Assembly (NCBI RefSeq): GCF_014298075.1
Contig: NZ_CP060418.1
Coordinates: 3,534,001 to 3,598,000 of the forward strand
Source of the DNA: Enterobacter sp. JUb54
GTDB taxonomy: Bacteria > Pseudomonadota > Gammaproteobacteria > Enterobacterales > Enterobacteriaceae
Direction: 5' to 3'
DNA: 64,000 nucleotides
Of the stretch, positions 32,309 to 41,619 are shown piece after piece (the stretch's first letter is position 1; the number at the start of each line of letters is the position of its first letter). A program made the translations under genes and the position numbers. Below the pieces are notes generated by a model. The model was not told where the DNA came from. It did no database searches and worked only from the letters and a program-made list of their open reading frames with translations.

Positions 32309-32645
32309 CGGCGTCTCCTTCATTAGCGGCGGCCATTATCGGCCCCCGCAGTCATTGGTTTGCTTTTCGCATCACATCAATATTGGGCTAAAACGCCAGA
32401 TTTCAATCTGTGGAAAGGCTTATTTTGTCATGAATGGCAAAGCGGTGACTCATTTCACAGATTAATAATTCTTATACCCTGCAATACATAATAAGTGATC
32501 AAGGTTGCTGACATTCGCTATCATCAGCATATGATCGTGGGCACCGGGCCGATTAAGGAAATAATCTTCGGCAAGAAAATACGCTAAATCTCATAAATTC
32601 TGTGTATTTGGTGAATTCATTGGCAGCTTGAAAAAGAAGGTTCAC
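32309..32645. promoter_or_regulatory. fxsA-aspA divergent intergenic region
   Basis: These 337 bp carry the divergent promoters and no gene. The main recognisable element is a CRP-type site at 32444-32459, followed about 30 bp later by a CATAAT -10-like sequence near 32487-32492. The rest is AT-rich leader sequence before aspA. Confidence 0.6.
32444..32459. promoter_or_regulatory. CRP binding site upstream of aspA
   Basis: GGTGACTCATTTCACA matches TGTGA-N6-TCACA in nine of ten consensus bases. Its distance to the CATAAT at 32487 is compatible with activation of aspA by cAMP-CRP, as known for E. coli aspA. Confidence 0.7.
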
Positions 32646-34082
32646 ATGTTAAACAACATTCGTATCGAAGAAGATCTGTTGGGTACCAGGGAAGTTCCAG
32701 CTGACGCCTACTATGGTGTTCATACTCTGAGAGCGATTGAAAACTTCTACATCAGCAATAGCAAAATCAGTGATATACCTGAGTTTGTGCGCGGTATGGT
32801 GATGGTGAAAAAGGCCGCTGCGATGGCCAACAAGGAACTGCAAACCATTCCTAAAAGCGTCGCAAACACCATTATTGCCGCATGTGACGAAGTACTGAAT
32901 AACGGTAAATGCATGGACCAGTTCCCGGTTGATGTGTTCCAGGGTGGCGCGGGTACCTCCGTCAACATGAACACCAACGAGGTTCTGGCTAACATCGGCC
33001 TTGAGCTGATGGGCCATCAGAAGGGTGAATACCAGTATCTGAACCCCAACGATCACGTTAACAAATGCCAGTCCACCAACGATGCCTACCCGACCGGCTT
33101 CCGTATCGCCGTTTATGCCTCACTGCTGAAATTAACCGACGCCATCAACCAGTTGGGCGAAGGCTTCCAGCATAAAGCCGTTGAATTCCAGGACGTCCTG
33201 AAAATGGGCCGTACCCAGCTGCAGGACGCGGTACCGATGACCCTCGGCCAGGAGTTCCACGCCTTTAACGTTCTGCTGAATGAAGAGACCAAATGCATTC
33301 TGCGCACCGCTGAGCTGCTGCTGGAAGTGAACCTCGGCGCCACCGCCATCGGTACGCGTCTGAATACCCCGGATGGCTATCAGCAGCTGGCAGTGCAAAA
33401 ACTGGCGGAAGTCAGCGGTTTGCCGGTTATTCCGGCGGAAGACCTGATTGAAGCGACCTCAGACTGTGGCGCCTACGTGATGGTCCACAGCTCGCTGAAA
33501 CGCCTGGCGGTGAAACTGTCCAAAATCTGTAATGACCTGCGCCTGCTCTCTTCCGGTCCGCGCGCTGGCCTGAACGAAATCAACCTGCCGGAGCTGCAGG
33601 CGGGTTCATCCATCATGCCGGCCAAAGTCAACCCGGTGGTGCCAGAAGTGGTTAACCAGGTCTGCTTTAAGGTTATCGGCAACGACACCACGGTCACAAT
33701 GGCTTCCGAAGCCGGTCAGCTGCAGCTGAACGTCATGGAGCCGGTGATTGGCCAGGCCATGTTCGAGTCTATCCATATCCTGACCAACGCCTGCTACAAC
33801 CTGCTGGAAAAATGCATCAACGGCATTACCGCCAACAAAGCAGTCTGTGAAGGCTATGTCTATAACTCAATTGGGATTGTCACCTACCTGAACCCGTTTA
33901 TCGGCCACCACAATGGCGATATCGTCGGCAAGATTTGCGCCGAAACGGGCAAGAGCGTACGCGAAGTCGTACTGGAGCGCGGGCTGCTCACCGAAGCAGA
34001 GCTGGACGATATTTTCTCTGCCCAGAACCTGATGCATCCGGCCTATAAAGCGAAGCGATATACCGATGAAAGCGAACAGTAA
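32646..34082 (+). CDS. aspA: aspartate ammonia-lyase (aspartase)
   Basis: AspA deaminates L-aspartate to fumarate and ammonia, feeding fumarate respiration. The 478-residue protein starts [18 protein letters not shown] and has the superfamily signature [11 protein letters not shown], whose flexible loop carries the catalytic serine, plus the [10 protein letters not shown] and STNDAYPTG regions. Length equals E. coli. By eye, the stretch of roughly residues 155-290 differs more from E. coli than the rest (for example [18 protein letters not shown]). The start at 32646 is six codons after an upstream ATG, chosen from conservation. It is followed by a terminator and dcuA, with the frd operon 10 kb away. 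Confidence 0.95.
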   Translation: MLNNIRIEEDLLGTREVPADAYYGVHTLRAIENFYISNSKISDIPEFVRGMVMVKKAAAMANKELQTIPKSVANTIIAACDEVLNNGKCMDQFPVDVFQGGAGTSVNMNTNEVLANIGLELMGHQKGEYQYLNPNDHVNKCQSTNDAYPTGFRIAVYASLLKLTDAINQLGEGFQHKAVEFQDVLKMGRTQLQDAVPMTLGQEFHAFNVLLNEETKCILRTAELLLEVNLGATAIGTRLNTPDGYQQLAVQKLAEVSGLPVIPAEDLIEATSDCGAYVMVHSSLKRLAVKLSKICNDLRLLSSGPRAGLNEINLPELQAGSSIMPAKVNPVVPEVVNQVCFKVIGNDTTVTMASEAGQLQLNVMEPVIGQAMFESIHILTNACYNLLEKCINGITANKAVCEGYVYNSIGIVTYLNPFIGHHNGDIVGKICAETGKSVREVVLERGLLTEAELDDIFSAQNLMHPAYKAKRYTDESEQ

Positions 34083-34102
34083 GCTTTCGGGTTAAACTAC
34101 CA

Positions 34103-34133
34103 AAAGGCATGTCAGCAATGACATGCCTTTTTT
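34103..34133 (+). terminator. aspA terminator
   Basis: AAAAGGCATGTCA (34103-34115) and TGACATGCCTTTT pair perfectly across a 4-nt loop and are followed by more T residues (TTTTTT to 34133). It lies 20 bp after the aspA stop, between aspA and dcuA, so dcuA may be expressed partly by readthrough or from its own promoter. Confidence 0.9.
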
Positions 34134-34199
34134 GCATTCTTAGGTTTACCAAATCACAACAATTCAATATCAACTTGTTAAAAAACAAGGAAGGCGCAT

Positions 34200-35501
34200 A
34201 TGTTTGGAGCAGAACTCGTGGTTGTCCTGCTGGCTATCTATTTGGGAGCCAGGCTCGGCGGCATCGGCATTGGCTTTGCCGGTGGTCTGGGCGTGCTCGT
34301 CCTGACGCTCATCTTTCAAATTAAACCCGGCGCGATCCCTTTCGACGTCATTGAAATCATCATGGCGGTTATCGCCGCGATTGCTGCGATGCAGGTGGCC
34401 GGCGGCATGGACTATCTGGTCAGCCTGGCCGAGCGCATGCTCCGACGCCATCCCAAATACATCACCTTCCTTGCCCCGCTGGTCACCTGGTTTATGACCG
34501 TTCTGGCGGGAACCGGACATACCGCATTCTCGACCCTGCCGGTGATTACCGAAGTGGCGAAAGAGCAAGGTATTCGCCCGTCCCGCCCGCTGTCTATCGC
34601 CGTTGTCGCCTCGCAGATTGCGATTACCGCCTCGCCGATTTCCGCCGCCGTGGTCTTTTTTGCCGGGATCCTCGAACCGCTTGGCGTCAGCTACCTGACG
34701 CTGCTGGCGATCTGTATTCCGGTGACGCTGATTGCCGTGATGCTCACCGCCGTGGTCTGTAACTTCCTCGGCTGTGAACTGAAAGACGACCCGATTTACC
34801 AGGAGCGCCTGGCAAAAGGTGAAGTGAGGCTGCGCGGCAGTCAGGTGTTCGAACTGAAACCTCATGCGAAACGCTCGGTGCTGCTGTTTCTCGTCGGTAT
34901 TGTCGCGGTAATGTTCTACGCTACGGCGATCAGCGATACCGTCGGGCTGATTCAGAACCCGGTACTGCCGCGTAACGAAGCGATCGTGGTGTTCATGCTG
35001 ACCATTGCGACGCTTATCAGCATCACCTGTAAAATCGATACTGGCGAAGTGCTCAACGCCAGCACCTTTAAATCCGGGATGAGCGCCTGTGTCTGCGTGC
35101 TGGGCGTCGCCTGGCTCGGCGATACCTTCGTCAAAGCGCATATCACCGATATCCAGGCCGTTGCCGGCGACCTGCTACACAACTATCCGTGGCTGCTGGC
35201 GGTGGTGCTGTTCTTCGCGGCAACCCTGCTGTACTCCCAGGCTGCCACCACCAAAGCGCTGATGCCGGCGGCGCTGCTGCTCGGCGTCACCCCGCTGACC
35301 GCTATCGCCTCGTTTGCGGCGGTATCCGCGCTGTTCGTCCTGCCGACCTACCCGACGCTGCTGGCGGCGGTTGAGATGGACGACACCGGTTCAACGCGCA
35401 TCGGCAAATACGTCTTTAACCACGCGTTCCTGATCCCCGGCGTGATTGCCATTACCCTGTGCGTCATTCTGGGGTTCATTTTCGGCGGCATCATGCTGTA
35501 A
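34200..35501 (+). CDS. dcuA: anaerobic C4-dicarboxylate transporter DcuA
   Basis: DcuA is an inner-membrane antiporter and uptake carrier for aspartate, fumarate, malate and succinate. The 433-residue protein starts MFGAELVVVLLAIYLGARLG, has about 10-12 hydrophobic segments, and matches E. coli DcuA in length and sequence, including TWFMTVLAGTGHTAFSTLP. A ribosome-binding site AAGGAAGG precedes the ATG. It follows aspA after 117 bp containing a terminator. The pair supplies aspartate-derived fumarate to fumarate reductase. Confidence 0.96.
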   Translation: MFGAELVVVLLAIYLGARLGGIGIGFAGGLGVLVLTLIFQIKPGAIPFDVIEIIMAVIAAIAAMQVAGGMDYLVSLAERMLRRHPKYITFLAPLVTWFMTVLAGTGHTAFSTLPVITEVAKEQGIRPSRPLSIAVVASQIAITASPISAAVVFFAGILEPLGVSYLTLLAICIPVTLIAVMLTAVVCNFLGCELKDDPIYQERLAKGEVRLRGSQVFELKPHAKRSVLLFLVGIVAVMFYATAISDTVGLIQNPVLPRNEAIVVFMLTIATLISITCKIDTGEVLNASTFKSGMSACVCVLGVAWLGDTFVKAHITDIQAVAGDLLHNYPWLLAVVLFFAATLLYSQAATTKALMPAALLLGVTPLTAIASFAAVSALFVLPTYPTLLAAVEMDDTGSTRIGKYVFNHAFLIPGVIAITLCVILGFIFGGIML

Positions 35502-35593
35502 ATCTGCTTAAATTCGGGCCAGTTCCTGGCCCGTTTCATTAATCCCCCACCTTGCGTGCTATAGTGCCTCTTTTCGCTGATACGAGGTTCACG

Positions 35594-35917
35594 ATGACTA
35601 CGCCTGATGCTGTTGTTGTTCTCTGTACCGCGCCCGATGAAGCCACCGCCCAGGATCTGGCGGCAAAAGTGCTGGCAGAAAAGCTCGCCGCCTGCGCCAC
35701 CCTCCTGCCAGGTGCAACATCGCTCTACTACTGGGAAGGGAAGCTGGAACAGGAGTATGAAGTTCAAATGCTGCTGAAAACCGACCTGGCTCACCAGCAG
35801 GCCTTACTGGAATGTCTGAAGGCCCATCACCCGTATCAAACGCCCGAACTCTTGGTTTTACCCGTCACCCACGGAGACACTGATTACCTCTCATGGCTCA
35901 ACGCATCATTACGCTGA
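35594..35917 (+). CDS. cutA: divalent-cation tolerance protein CutA
   Basis: CutA is a small trimeric protein linked to copper tolerance; its biochemical role is not settled. The 107-residue protein contains [37 protein letters not shown] and the conserved [16 protein letters not shown] end ([19 protein letters not shown]). I start at ATG 35594 (MTTPDAVVV); an earlier in-frame start lacks conservation. The last 25 bp overlap the start of dsbD, so the two are translationally coupled, as in E. coli. Confidence 0.93.
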   Translation: MTTPDAVVVLCTAPDEATAQDLAAKVLAEKLAACATLLPGATSLYYWEGKLEQEYEVQMLLKTDLAHQQALLECLKAHHPYQTPELLVLPVTHGDTDYLSWLNASLR

Positions 35918-37704
35918 TTCTGCTGCTGTGCAGCACATCCGCTTTCGCCGGGTTATTTGACGCCCCTGGTCGTTCTAATTTCGTTCCTGCGGATCAGGCT
36001 TTTGCTTTTGATTTCAAGCAGAACCAGCACGACGTCAACCTGACCTGGCACATCAAGGATGGTTACTACCTCTATCGCCAGCAGATCAAACTGACGGCGG
36101 CAGAGGCCACGCTCGTCGAACCAACGTTGCCTCCGGGCACCTGGCATGAAGATGAGTTTTACGGCAAGAGCGAGATCTATCGTCAGAGCCTGAGCGTACC
36201 GGTGACCTTCAGCCAGGCGGCAAAAGGCGCGACGCTCACCGTCACCTACCAGGGCTGCGCCGACGCCGGTTTTTGCTATCCGCCAGAGACCAAAATCGTC
36301 CCGCTTCGCGCGGTGCTGGCGACGTCCGACAGCGAGTCAACGTCGACTCCGGCAGCGCTTCCTGCCGTCGGGCAGCCGAAATTTAATCCGCCTCTGCCCG
36401 TAGAAAAACGTCCGGAGCTGATCGCCAAAACCGCCCCGCCGGTACAGCCGACTCCGCCACAGGAGAAGCCCGACGCCAGCGATGATCCGGCCAGCCTGCC
36501 CTTCACTGCCCTTTGGGCGCTGCTGATCGGCATCGGTATTGCCTTCACGCCGTGCGTCTTGCCGATGTACCCGCTGATCTCCGGCATAGTGCTCGGCGGT
36601 AAACAGCGGCTGTCCACCGCCCGGGCGTTGCTGCTGGCGTTTATCTACGTCCAGGGGATGGCGCTGACCTATACCGCGCTGGGCCTGGTGGTCGCCGCCG
36701 CCGGTTTACAGTTCCAGGCGGCGCTGCAGCACCCCTATGTGCTGATTGGCCTCTCGGTGGTCTTTATCCTGCTGGCGCTGTCGATGTTTGGCCTGTTTAC
36801 CCTGCAACTCCCCTCTGCCGTGCAGACCCGCCTGACGCTGATGAGCAACAAACGCCAGGGCGGTTCCCCCGGCGGCGTCTTTGCGATGGGGGCCATTGCC
36901 GGGCTGATCTGCTCGCCCTGCACCACCGCACCGCTGAGCGCCATCCTGCTGTATATTGCCCAAAGCGGTAATCTGTGGCTCGGCGGCGGCACGCTGTATC
37001 TCTATGCGCTGGGCATGGGGCTGCCGCTGATCCTGGTGACCGTTTTTGGCAACCGTCTGTTGCCGAAGAGCGGGCCATGGATGGGCCACGTGAAGAGCGC
37101 ATTTGGTTTTGTGATCCTGGCGCTGCCGGTCTTTTTACTGGAGCGTATCGTCGGTGAACCCTGGGGGCTGCGCCTGTGGTCGCTGCTGGGCGTAGCCTTC
37201 TTTAGCTGGGCCTTTATTACCTTGCTCGGCGCCACTCGTCCGTGGCTGCGCATCGCGCAAATCATGATGTTCGGCGCCGCGCTGGTCAGCGCTCGCCCGC
37301 TGCAGGACTGGGCATTCGGCGCGCCCGCCGCGCAACAGCAGGCGCACCTGGCCTTTACGCGCGTCAGTAACGTCGCAGAACTCGATCGCGCGCTGGCACA
37401 GGCAAAAGGCAAGCCGGTGATGCTCGACCTGTACGCCGACTGGTGCGTGGCATGCAAAGAGTTCGAGAAATACACCTTTAGCGCTGCAGAGGTACAACAG
37501 GCCCTGAAAGGGACCGTTCTGCTGCAGATCGATGTGACGAAGAACAGCGCCGACGATGTGGCATTGCTGAAGCACCTGCAGGTGCTCGGCCTGCCCACGA
37601 TTCTGTTCTTTAATACACGGGGAGAAGAACAGCCCGCGCAACGTGTGACCGGGTTTATGGATGCAGCCGCATTCAGCGCCCATTTGCGTGATTGGCAACT
37701 GTGA
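35893..37704 (+). CDS. dsbD: thiol:disulfide interchange protein DsbD
   Basis: DsbD carries electrons from cytoplasmic thioredoxin to periplasmic DsbC, DsbG, CcmG and related proteins. The order is: signal peptide (about 1-19), periplasmic domain with the redox pair in [12 protein letters not shown], a proline-rich linker (about residues 150-195), eight-helix membrane domain with [10 protein letters not shown] and CSPCTTAPL, and C-terminal thioredoxin domain with [14 protein letters not shown]. At 603 residues it is longer than E. coli DsbD (565); the extra length is in the proline-rich linker. It overlaps cutA by 25 bp. It could also recharge the DsbA-like protein at 54699-55490. Confidence 0.95.
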   Translation: MAQRIITLILLLCSTSAFAGLFDAPGRSNFVPADQAFAFDFKQNQHDVNLTWHIKDGYYLYRQQIKLTAAEATLVEPTLPPGTWHEDEFYGKSEIYRQSLSVPVTFSQAAKGATLTVTYQGCADAGFCYPPETKIVPLRAVLATSDSESTSTPAALPAVGQPKFNPPLPVEKRPELIAKTAPPVQPTPPQEKPDASDDPASLPFTALWALLIGIGIAFTPCVLPMYPLISGIVLGGKQRLSTARALLLAFIYVQGMALTYTALGLVVAAAGLQFQAALQHPYVLIGLSVVFILLALSMFGLFTLQLPSAVQTRLTLMSNKRQGGSPGGVFAMGAIAGLICSPCTTAPLSAILLYIAQSGNLWLGGGTLYLYALGMGLPLILVTVFGNRLLPKSGPWMGHVKSAFGFVILALPVFLLERIVGEPWGLRLWSLLGVAFFSWAFITLLGATRPWLRIAQIMMFGAALVSARPLQDWAFGAPAAQQQAHLAFTRVSNVAELDRALAQAKGKPVMLDLYADWCVACKEFEKYTFSAAEVQQALKGTVLLQIDVTKNSADDVALLKHLQVLGLPTILFFNTRGEEQPAQRVTGFMDAAAFSAHLRDWQL

Positions 37705-37724
37705 ACGACACTTTAGGAGGAAAA

Positions 37725-38315
37725 ATGGAGGAGAAGACCGTGCAACGTGAAGATGTCCTGGGTGAAGCCATACAAATTCTCGAAATCGAAGGTATTGCCA
37801 ACACCACGCTGGAAATGGTCGCCGAACGCGTCTCTTACCCGCTCGATGACCTCAAACGTTTTTGGCCCGATCGCGACGCGCTGCTGTACGATGCGCTGCG
37901 CTATCTCAGTCATCAGGTTGATGTCTGGCGTCGGCAGTTGCTGCTCGACGACTCGCTCACGCCGGAACAAAAGCTGCTGGCTCGCTACGGCGCATTGACC
38001 AAATGCGTGAGCAACCATCGCTATCCCGGCTGTTTGTTTATCGCCGCCTGTACCTTTTTCCCGGACGCGCAGCATCCTGTCCATCAACTGGCGGAACAGC
38101 AAAAACAGGCCTCGCTGGCCTATACTCACGAGTTGCTGACGCTGCTGGAAGTGGACGATCCAGCGATGGTCGCCAAACAGATGGAGCTGATCGTCGAAGG
38201 CTGCCTGAGCCGTATGCTGGTCAAACGTAGCCAGGAAGATGTCGATACCGCGCAGCGGCTGGCAGAAGACATTCTGCGCTTTGCCCAGTGCCGGAGCGGC
38301 GGTGCGTTAACCTGA
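37725..38315 (+). CDS. yjdC: TetR-family regulator YjdC
   Basis: This 196-residue protein has a TetR-type N-terminal helix-turn-helix ([20 protein letters not shown]) and a C-terminal ligand domain with [16 protein letters not shown], matching E. coli YjdC, a putative repressor. Two starts are possible: ATG 37725 with AGGAGG 4 nt upstream, and GTG 37740 with GGAGGAG upstream that gives the 191-residue E. coli form beginning (M)[10 protein letters not shown] report the ATG. It follows dsbD after 20 bp and is probably co-transcribed with cutA-dsbD. Target genes are unknown. Confidence 0.88.
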   Translation: MEEKTVQREDVLGEAIQILEIEGIANTTLEMVAERVSYPLDDLKRFWPDRDALLYDALRYLSHQVDVWRRQLLLDDSLTPEQKLLARYGALTKCVSNHRYPGCLFIAACTFFPDAQHPVHQLAEQQKQASLAYTHELLTLLEVDDPAMVAKQMELIVEGCLSRMLVKRSQEDVDTAQRLAEDILRFAQCRSGGALT

Positions 38316-38466
38316 TCGTGGTCGGCAGGTCGTCGTTACACGCGCCTGACATTCAGGGCGATGCCCGTTGGTGGGTAAACGGGGAATGAACGGCCGACTA
38401 ACACAGATGCAACTTGATGTCCGCAGCGTATAATCCCCCTACACCACTCTGTCTACCGGGATTGAA

Positions 38467-40554
38467 ATGCGACGTCTCCTTTGGGCTGCCATCATCGGGC
38501 TGTGTCCGTTATTGCTCCAGGCAGCACCACTTCAAGGGTTTTCTTTCGCCTATAAAGACTGGGAAGTCGCCTGCGATAACACCGGCACCTGCCGGGCCGC
38601 GGGCTATGGCGTCAACATCGGTGAAATTAGCGTCCTGCTGACCCGTGACGCCGGCGCCGGGCAGCGCGTAAACGCCCAGGTGACTTTCGCCCAGACCGAT
38701 AATGATATTCCCTCCGATGCCACGGTGAGCCTGCTGATCGACGGCCAGGATCGCGGCACCCTGGAGGCGAAAGACGACAGCCACTTCCGTTTCGATAGTC
38801 CCCAGACCGCCGCGCTAATTGAGGCGCTGGAGCACAGCCGGCAGATTGAGATCGCGCTCAATGGCCAGCGTAAGCCGCTCTCCAGCGCCGGCAGCAGCGC
38901 GGTATTCCTCAAGATAGATGAGTTTCAGCAACGTCTCGGAACCGCAGATGCGCTGGTCCGCAAAGGCGATGCCGACGATGACGGCACGCTTAACCCACTT
39001 CCTGCACCGGAGATTATCGCCGCCCCAACGCCACACAACGCGTCGGCCGAGCCGTTGACGGCAAAACAGCGCCAGAAGCTGTTGCCGGCGCTCATCCCGC
39101 AGCTGAACAGCCATTGTGACGACTGGCAGAACAACGCAATTCCAGCGCAGGAGCGCCAGATAACATCTACGCCGCTGGATAAGAGCCATTCACTCATTCA
39201 GGCACTGTGCTGGCGTGCGGCCTATAACGACGGCTACGCGATGTGGGTGGTGGATAACGCCCTGCGTACGCCACCTGTCGCCATTACCACCGATGCCTCC
39301 AGCTACGCCGACGGCGTGATCACGTTCTTCAATAAAGGCCGCGGCATCGCCGACTGCGTCAGCGGTGAAGAGCGGGTCTGGGACGGCACCACCTTTGTTC
39401 AGAGTCTGAAGTACAGCACCGGGATGTGCCGTGAAATCACGCCTGGCGGCACCTGGATGTTGCCAACCTTCGTCAGCCAGGTACGGCCAAAACAGCAGAA
39501 AGAGGCCGATAACATCGCGCTGAAAGCGTTGTATAACGCGGTGCTGAAAGAGCAGAAGGCCAACCCTGAGCTGGCATTAAAAAAGGTGGCCGAGCAATTC
39601 CCCCTGACCGGGCACATCACCAACTTCACGTTGACCTACGCCGATGACTCCCTGGTGTCGACCAGCAAACCCGCTGTCGATATCAGCGACGATGAATGGC
39701 AGGCATTCCTCCACTCCGATATCGATGCCGACTCGGAAAATGGCAAGGTCAGCTTTACGCTGGTCGATCTGGATAACGACGGCAAGCGCGATTTAATCAT
39801 CGACAGCTATATCGGCGGCACCGGGCTCTTCAGCTATACCGGGGTACTGAAACGCGGCGACAGTACGTTTGATAGCGTCGTTCAGGGCGACAGCGACGAC
39901 GACGATGATTTTGACGCCGGAGTACCTGGCGCACTGTTTTCACTCAACGGGCGCGGCGCCAATCAGTGGAATCAGTGGGTCAGAATCAACGGCCAGGTGT
40001 ATGCGCTGTGGTACAACGGCCAGTTTGGCGAGGACAATCTTTATCTGCTGCGGCCCTTCAGCCCGACCGACAGAACGCCAGCGGTGACGATTCGCTATCG
40101 TTATGCGCTGAAAACCCTGAGTTCACCGGAACAGGGCCAGCCGCTCTCCCCGGCGCTGAATCCCCAGGATCAGGCAGACCTGCTCAAGTCGCTGGATCTG
40201 ATGCAAAGCAATCTGCTGAAAGACAAAAAAACCAACGCCGGGGATGAGCCAATCTGCCCGATACCGCCCGGCACCTCATCTGATGAAGCGGATAACTACT
40301 ACAGCGGCGTAGCCTCTTATTATGTCTATGAAACGGTAGCCTATATTCCCGTCTGGATCGCCGGAAAATGCTTTATCGGCACGGTGGTCAGCCATCACGG
40401 CGCCTATCGTCACGGTGTCGATGCCGAGATCATGATCAGCTCCCCCCGCGAAGATGAAGATGTCATCGGCGGCTACACGATTTCCGGCGTACGCCATGCG
40501 ATCTCGGCCATCAGCGGCTGGAAGCCCCGTGAAGGCGACAACGGAATGATGTGA
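38467..40554 (+). CDS. large DUF1176-type exported protein
   Basis: This 695-residue protein has a signal peptide (about 1-21) followed by FAYKDWEVACDNTGTCRAAGY, the characteristic opening of DUF1176 proteins. Residues 1-350 fit that family, whose members are usually nearer 350 residues. The second half is an extension with an acidic calcium-loop-like stretch (LVDLDNDGKRDLIID) and a run of Asp residues (DSDDDDDFDAG), as in FG-GAP or EF-hand-like repeats. Several cysteines suggest disulfides in the periplasm. It stands alone between yjdC and tRNA-Phe. Function is unknown; no enzyme activity should be inferred. Confidence 0.8.
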   Translation: MRRLLWAAIIGLCPLLLQAAPLQGFSFAYKDWEVACDNTGTCRAAGYGVNIGEISVLLTRDAGAGQRVNAQVTFAQTDNDIPSDATVSLLIDGQDRGTLEAKDDSHFRFDSPQTAALIEALEHSRQIEIALNGQRKPLSSAGSSAVFLKIDEFQQRLGTADALVRKGDADDDGTLNPLPAPEIIAAPTPHNASAEPLTAKQRQKLLPALIPQLNSHCDDWQNNAIPAQERQITSTPLDKSHSLIQALCWRAAYNDGYAMWVVDNALRTPPVAITTDASSYADGVITFFNKGRGIADCVSGEERVWDGTTFVQSLKYSTGMCREITPGGTWMLPTFVSQVRPKQQKEADNIALKALYNAVLKEQKANPELALKKVAEQFPLTGHITNFTLTYADDSLVSTSKPAVDISDDEWQAFLHSDIDADSENGKVSFTLVDLDNDGKRDLIIDSYIGGTGLFSYTGVLKRGDSTFDSVVQGDSDDDDDFDAGVPGALFSLNGRGANQWNQWVRINGQVYALWYNGQFGEDNLYLLRPFSPTDRTPAVTIRYRYALKTLSSPEQGQPLSPALNPQDQADLLKSLDLMQSNLLKDKKTNAGDEPICPIPPGTSSDEADNYYSGVASYYVYETVAYIPVWIAGKCFIGTVVSHHGAYRHGVDAEIMISSPREDEDVIGGYTISGVRHAISAISGWKPREGDNGMM

Positions 40555-40630
40555 TACCCAGGGAAAATACTCCTTTTGCGGCGTAACTGCCGCAAAGTTA
40601 AGCAATCAGCAGGAAAATCAAGAAATTTGG

Positions 40631-40659
40631 TTGACGCACAGAGTGGATTACGGTTTAAT
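40631..40659 (+). promoter_or_regulatory. tRNA-Phe promoter
   Basis: TTGACG (40631-40636) and TTTAAT (40654-40659) are separated by 17 bp and followed by the GC-rich discriminator GCGCCCCG, 10 bp before the tRNA. This is a typical stringently controlled stable-RNA promoter. Confidence 0.85.
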
Positions 40660-40669
40660 GCGCCCCGTT

Positions 40670-40745
40670 GCCCGGATAGCTCAGTCGGTAGAGCAGGGGA
40701 TTGAAAATCCCCGTGTCCTTGGTTCGATTCCGAGTCCGGGCACCA
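40670..40745 (+). tRNA. pheU: tRNA-Phe (GAA)
   Basis: A 76-nt tRNA with acceptor GCCCGGA/TCCGGGC, anticodon loop ATTGAAAAT (anticodon GAA), T arm GGTTCGATTCC and encoded CCA. tRNA-Phe genes (pheU, pheV) are frequent integration sites for genomic islands in enterobacteria, and this copy has a partial duplicate of its 3' end 150 bp downstream. The choice of pheU over pheV rests on context only. Confidence 0.96.
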
Positions 40746-40748
40746 CTA
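40734..40748 (+). repeat. att-like direct repeat, tRNA copy
   Basis: GTCCGGGCACCACTA spans the last 12 nt of tRNA-Phe and 3 nt beyond. The same 15 bp recur at 40896-40910. Such tRNA 3'-end duplications are left by site-specific integration. Confidence 0.7.
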
Positions 40749-40756
40749 TTTAGAAG

Positions 40757-40779
40757 AACCCGCCTATGGCGGGTTTTTT
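40757..40779 (+). terminator. tRNA-Phe terminator
   Basis: AACCCGCC-TAT-GGCGGGTT is followed by TTTT, 11 bp after the tRNA. It is a compact rho-independent terminator. Confidence 0.9.
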
Positions 40780-40895
40780 GCTTTCTGAGAGCCGGACTCT
40801 TCATCGAATTCCGTTCGATTATTCGCGGTAAACCGCTCACCCCTTCGGGGCCAGCGCGACAAGCGCGCTGTTCAACGCCTGCGGCGTTAGTCCGG

Positions 40896-40910
40896 GTCCG
40901 GGCACCACTA
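40896..40910 (+). repeat. att-like direct repeat, downstream copy
   Basis: This is a second GTCCGGGCACCACTA, without the rest of a tRNA. The preceding bases (TTAGTCCGG) are not a T arm, so it is a 3'-end fragment and not a tRNA gene. No integrase gene is found between or near the repeats. Confidence 0.7.
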
Positions 40911-40923
40911 GCCGCAAAAATGA

Positions 40924-40955
40924 AAAAGCCCCAGCAATAAAACACCGGGGCTTTT
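40924..40955. terminator. bidirectional terminator after the tRNA-Phe fragment
   Basis: AAAAGCCCC (40924-40932) and GGGGCTTTT (40947-40955) pair perfectly, with T or A runs on both sides. No gene ends here on the plus strand after the tRNA, so it may be a relic of an earlier neighbour. Confidence 0.7.
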
Positions 40956-41405
40956 ATGATACTTTCAAATTAATATCTAACATTAATCAACTTAATTATT
41001 TAATACTACTGCTAAAGATGTACATGTTTTCACAGGATATATCGGTACTTCAGATGCTGCTATCCTCCTGAAATCCTAGTAGACAAATTTCTATCCTGTT
41101 TATTTCATTGAGAATTATCCTGACGACGATTCTCAATTAAGTACATCGCCCGCGCGATATATACTCTTTTATGCGTTGCCTTACTATCTTCGCTGTCTTT
41201 TGGTTGCCATAACTGCCACCAATCGAACCGCAAAATAACCATCAACAACAAGGCCTTACATCATCGCGCCATCGTCCACATTATGCGATTGTAGAGCTTT
41301 ACTACGTGGCCTTAAAACCTCTTCATATCATGGCATAAACTTTCTGCTCAATGCTGAAGAGCCCAAACAACAATTACTTCGTGGCCTTTATCGCATCTGA
41401 CTTAC

Positions 41406-41432
41406 TTTATCAGGTAAGTTTTACCTGATAAA
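41406..41432. repeat. perfect 12-bp inverted repeat
   Basis: TTTATCAGGTAA (41406-41417) and TTACCTGATAAA (41421-41432) are exact reverse complements with a 3-nt loop. No T-tract follows and no gene ends nearby, so it could be a recombination or protein-binding site, or part of an untranslated RNA. Confidence 0.75.
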
Positions 41433-41510
41433 TCATACCGGTTATAACACTCTAACTAAATTAATTCCTTACCGGCCATAAGGTCAATCTACTCGTTATT
41501 AACCCACTGT

Positions 41511-41536
41511 CAATACTGTGTTTTAACACAGTGTTG
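41511..41536. repeat. inverted repeat downstream of the nucleotidase-like gene
   Basis: CAATACTGTGTT and AACACAGTGTTG pair in 11 of 12 positions around TT. It lies about 85 bp beyond the stop of the minus-strand nucleotidase-like gene and could terminate it. Confidence 0.6.
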
Positions 41537-41619
41537 ATTAGGTAATTCTCACTAAACCGCTCACCCTTTCTGACCCGCTCGACAAGCGTGCGGGCAGGAC
41601 AATTAAATTTCCCACAGCG

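Larger units (their letters stand above)
40956..41619. other. AT-rich non-coding stretch with two perfect hairpins
   Basis: About 660 bp without a plausible gene, visibly AT-richer than the core. It contains a palindrome with 12-bp arms at 41406-41432, another stem-loop at 41511-41536, and near-repeats TTACTACGTGGCCTT (about 41299) and TTACTTCGTGGCCTT (about 41376). At about 41552-41595 it holds a diverged copy of the TAAACCGCTCACCC...CGACAAGCG block also seen near 40830-40875, just before the tRNA fragment. It looks like an island border that has decayed. Confidence 0.55.

Noticed and set aside
34170..35141. 323-codon minus-strand frame inside dcuA
   Set aside because: It is antisense to a conserved transporter, very His/Arg/Asp-rich, and has no domain signature.
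40896..40910. second tRNA-Phe gene
   Set aside because: Only the last 12 nt of the tRNA are duplicated; acceptor 5' strand, D arm and anticodon arm are missing.
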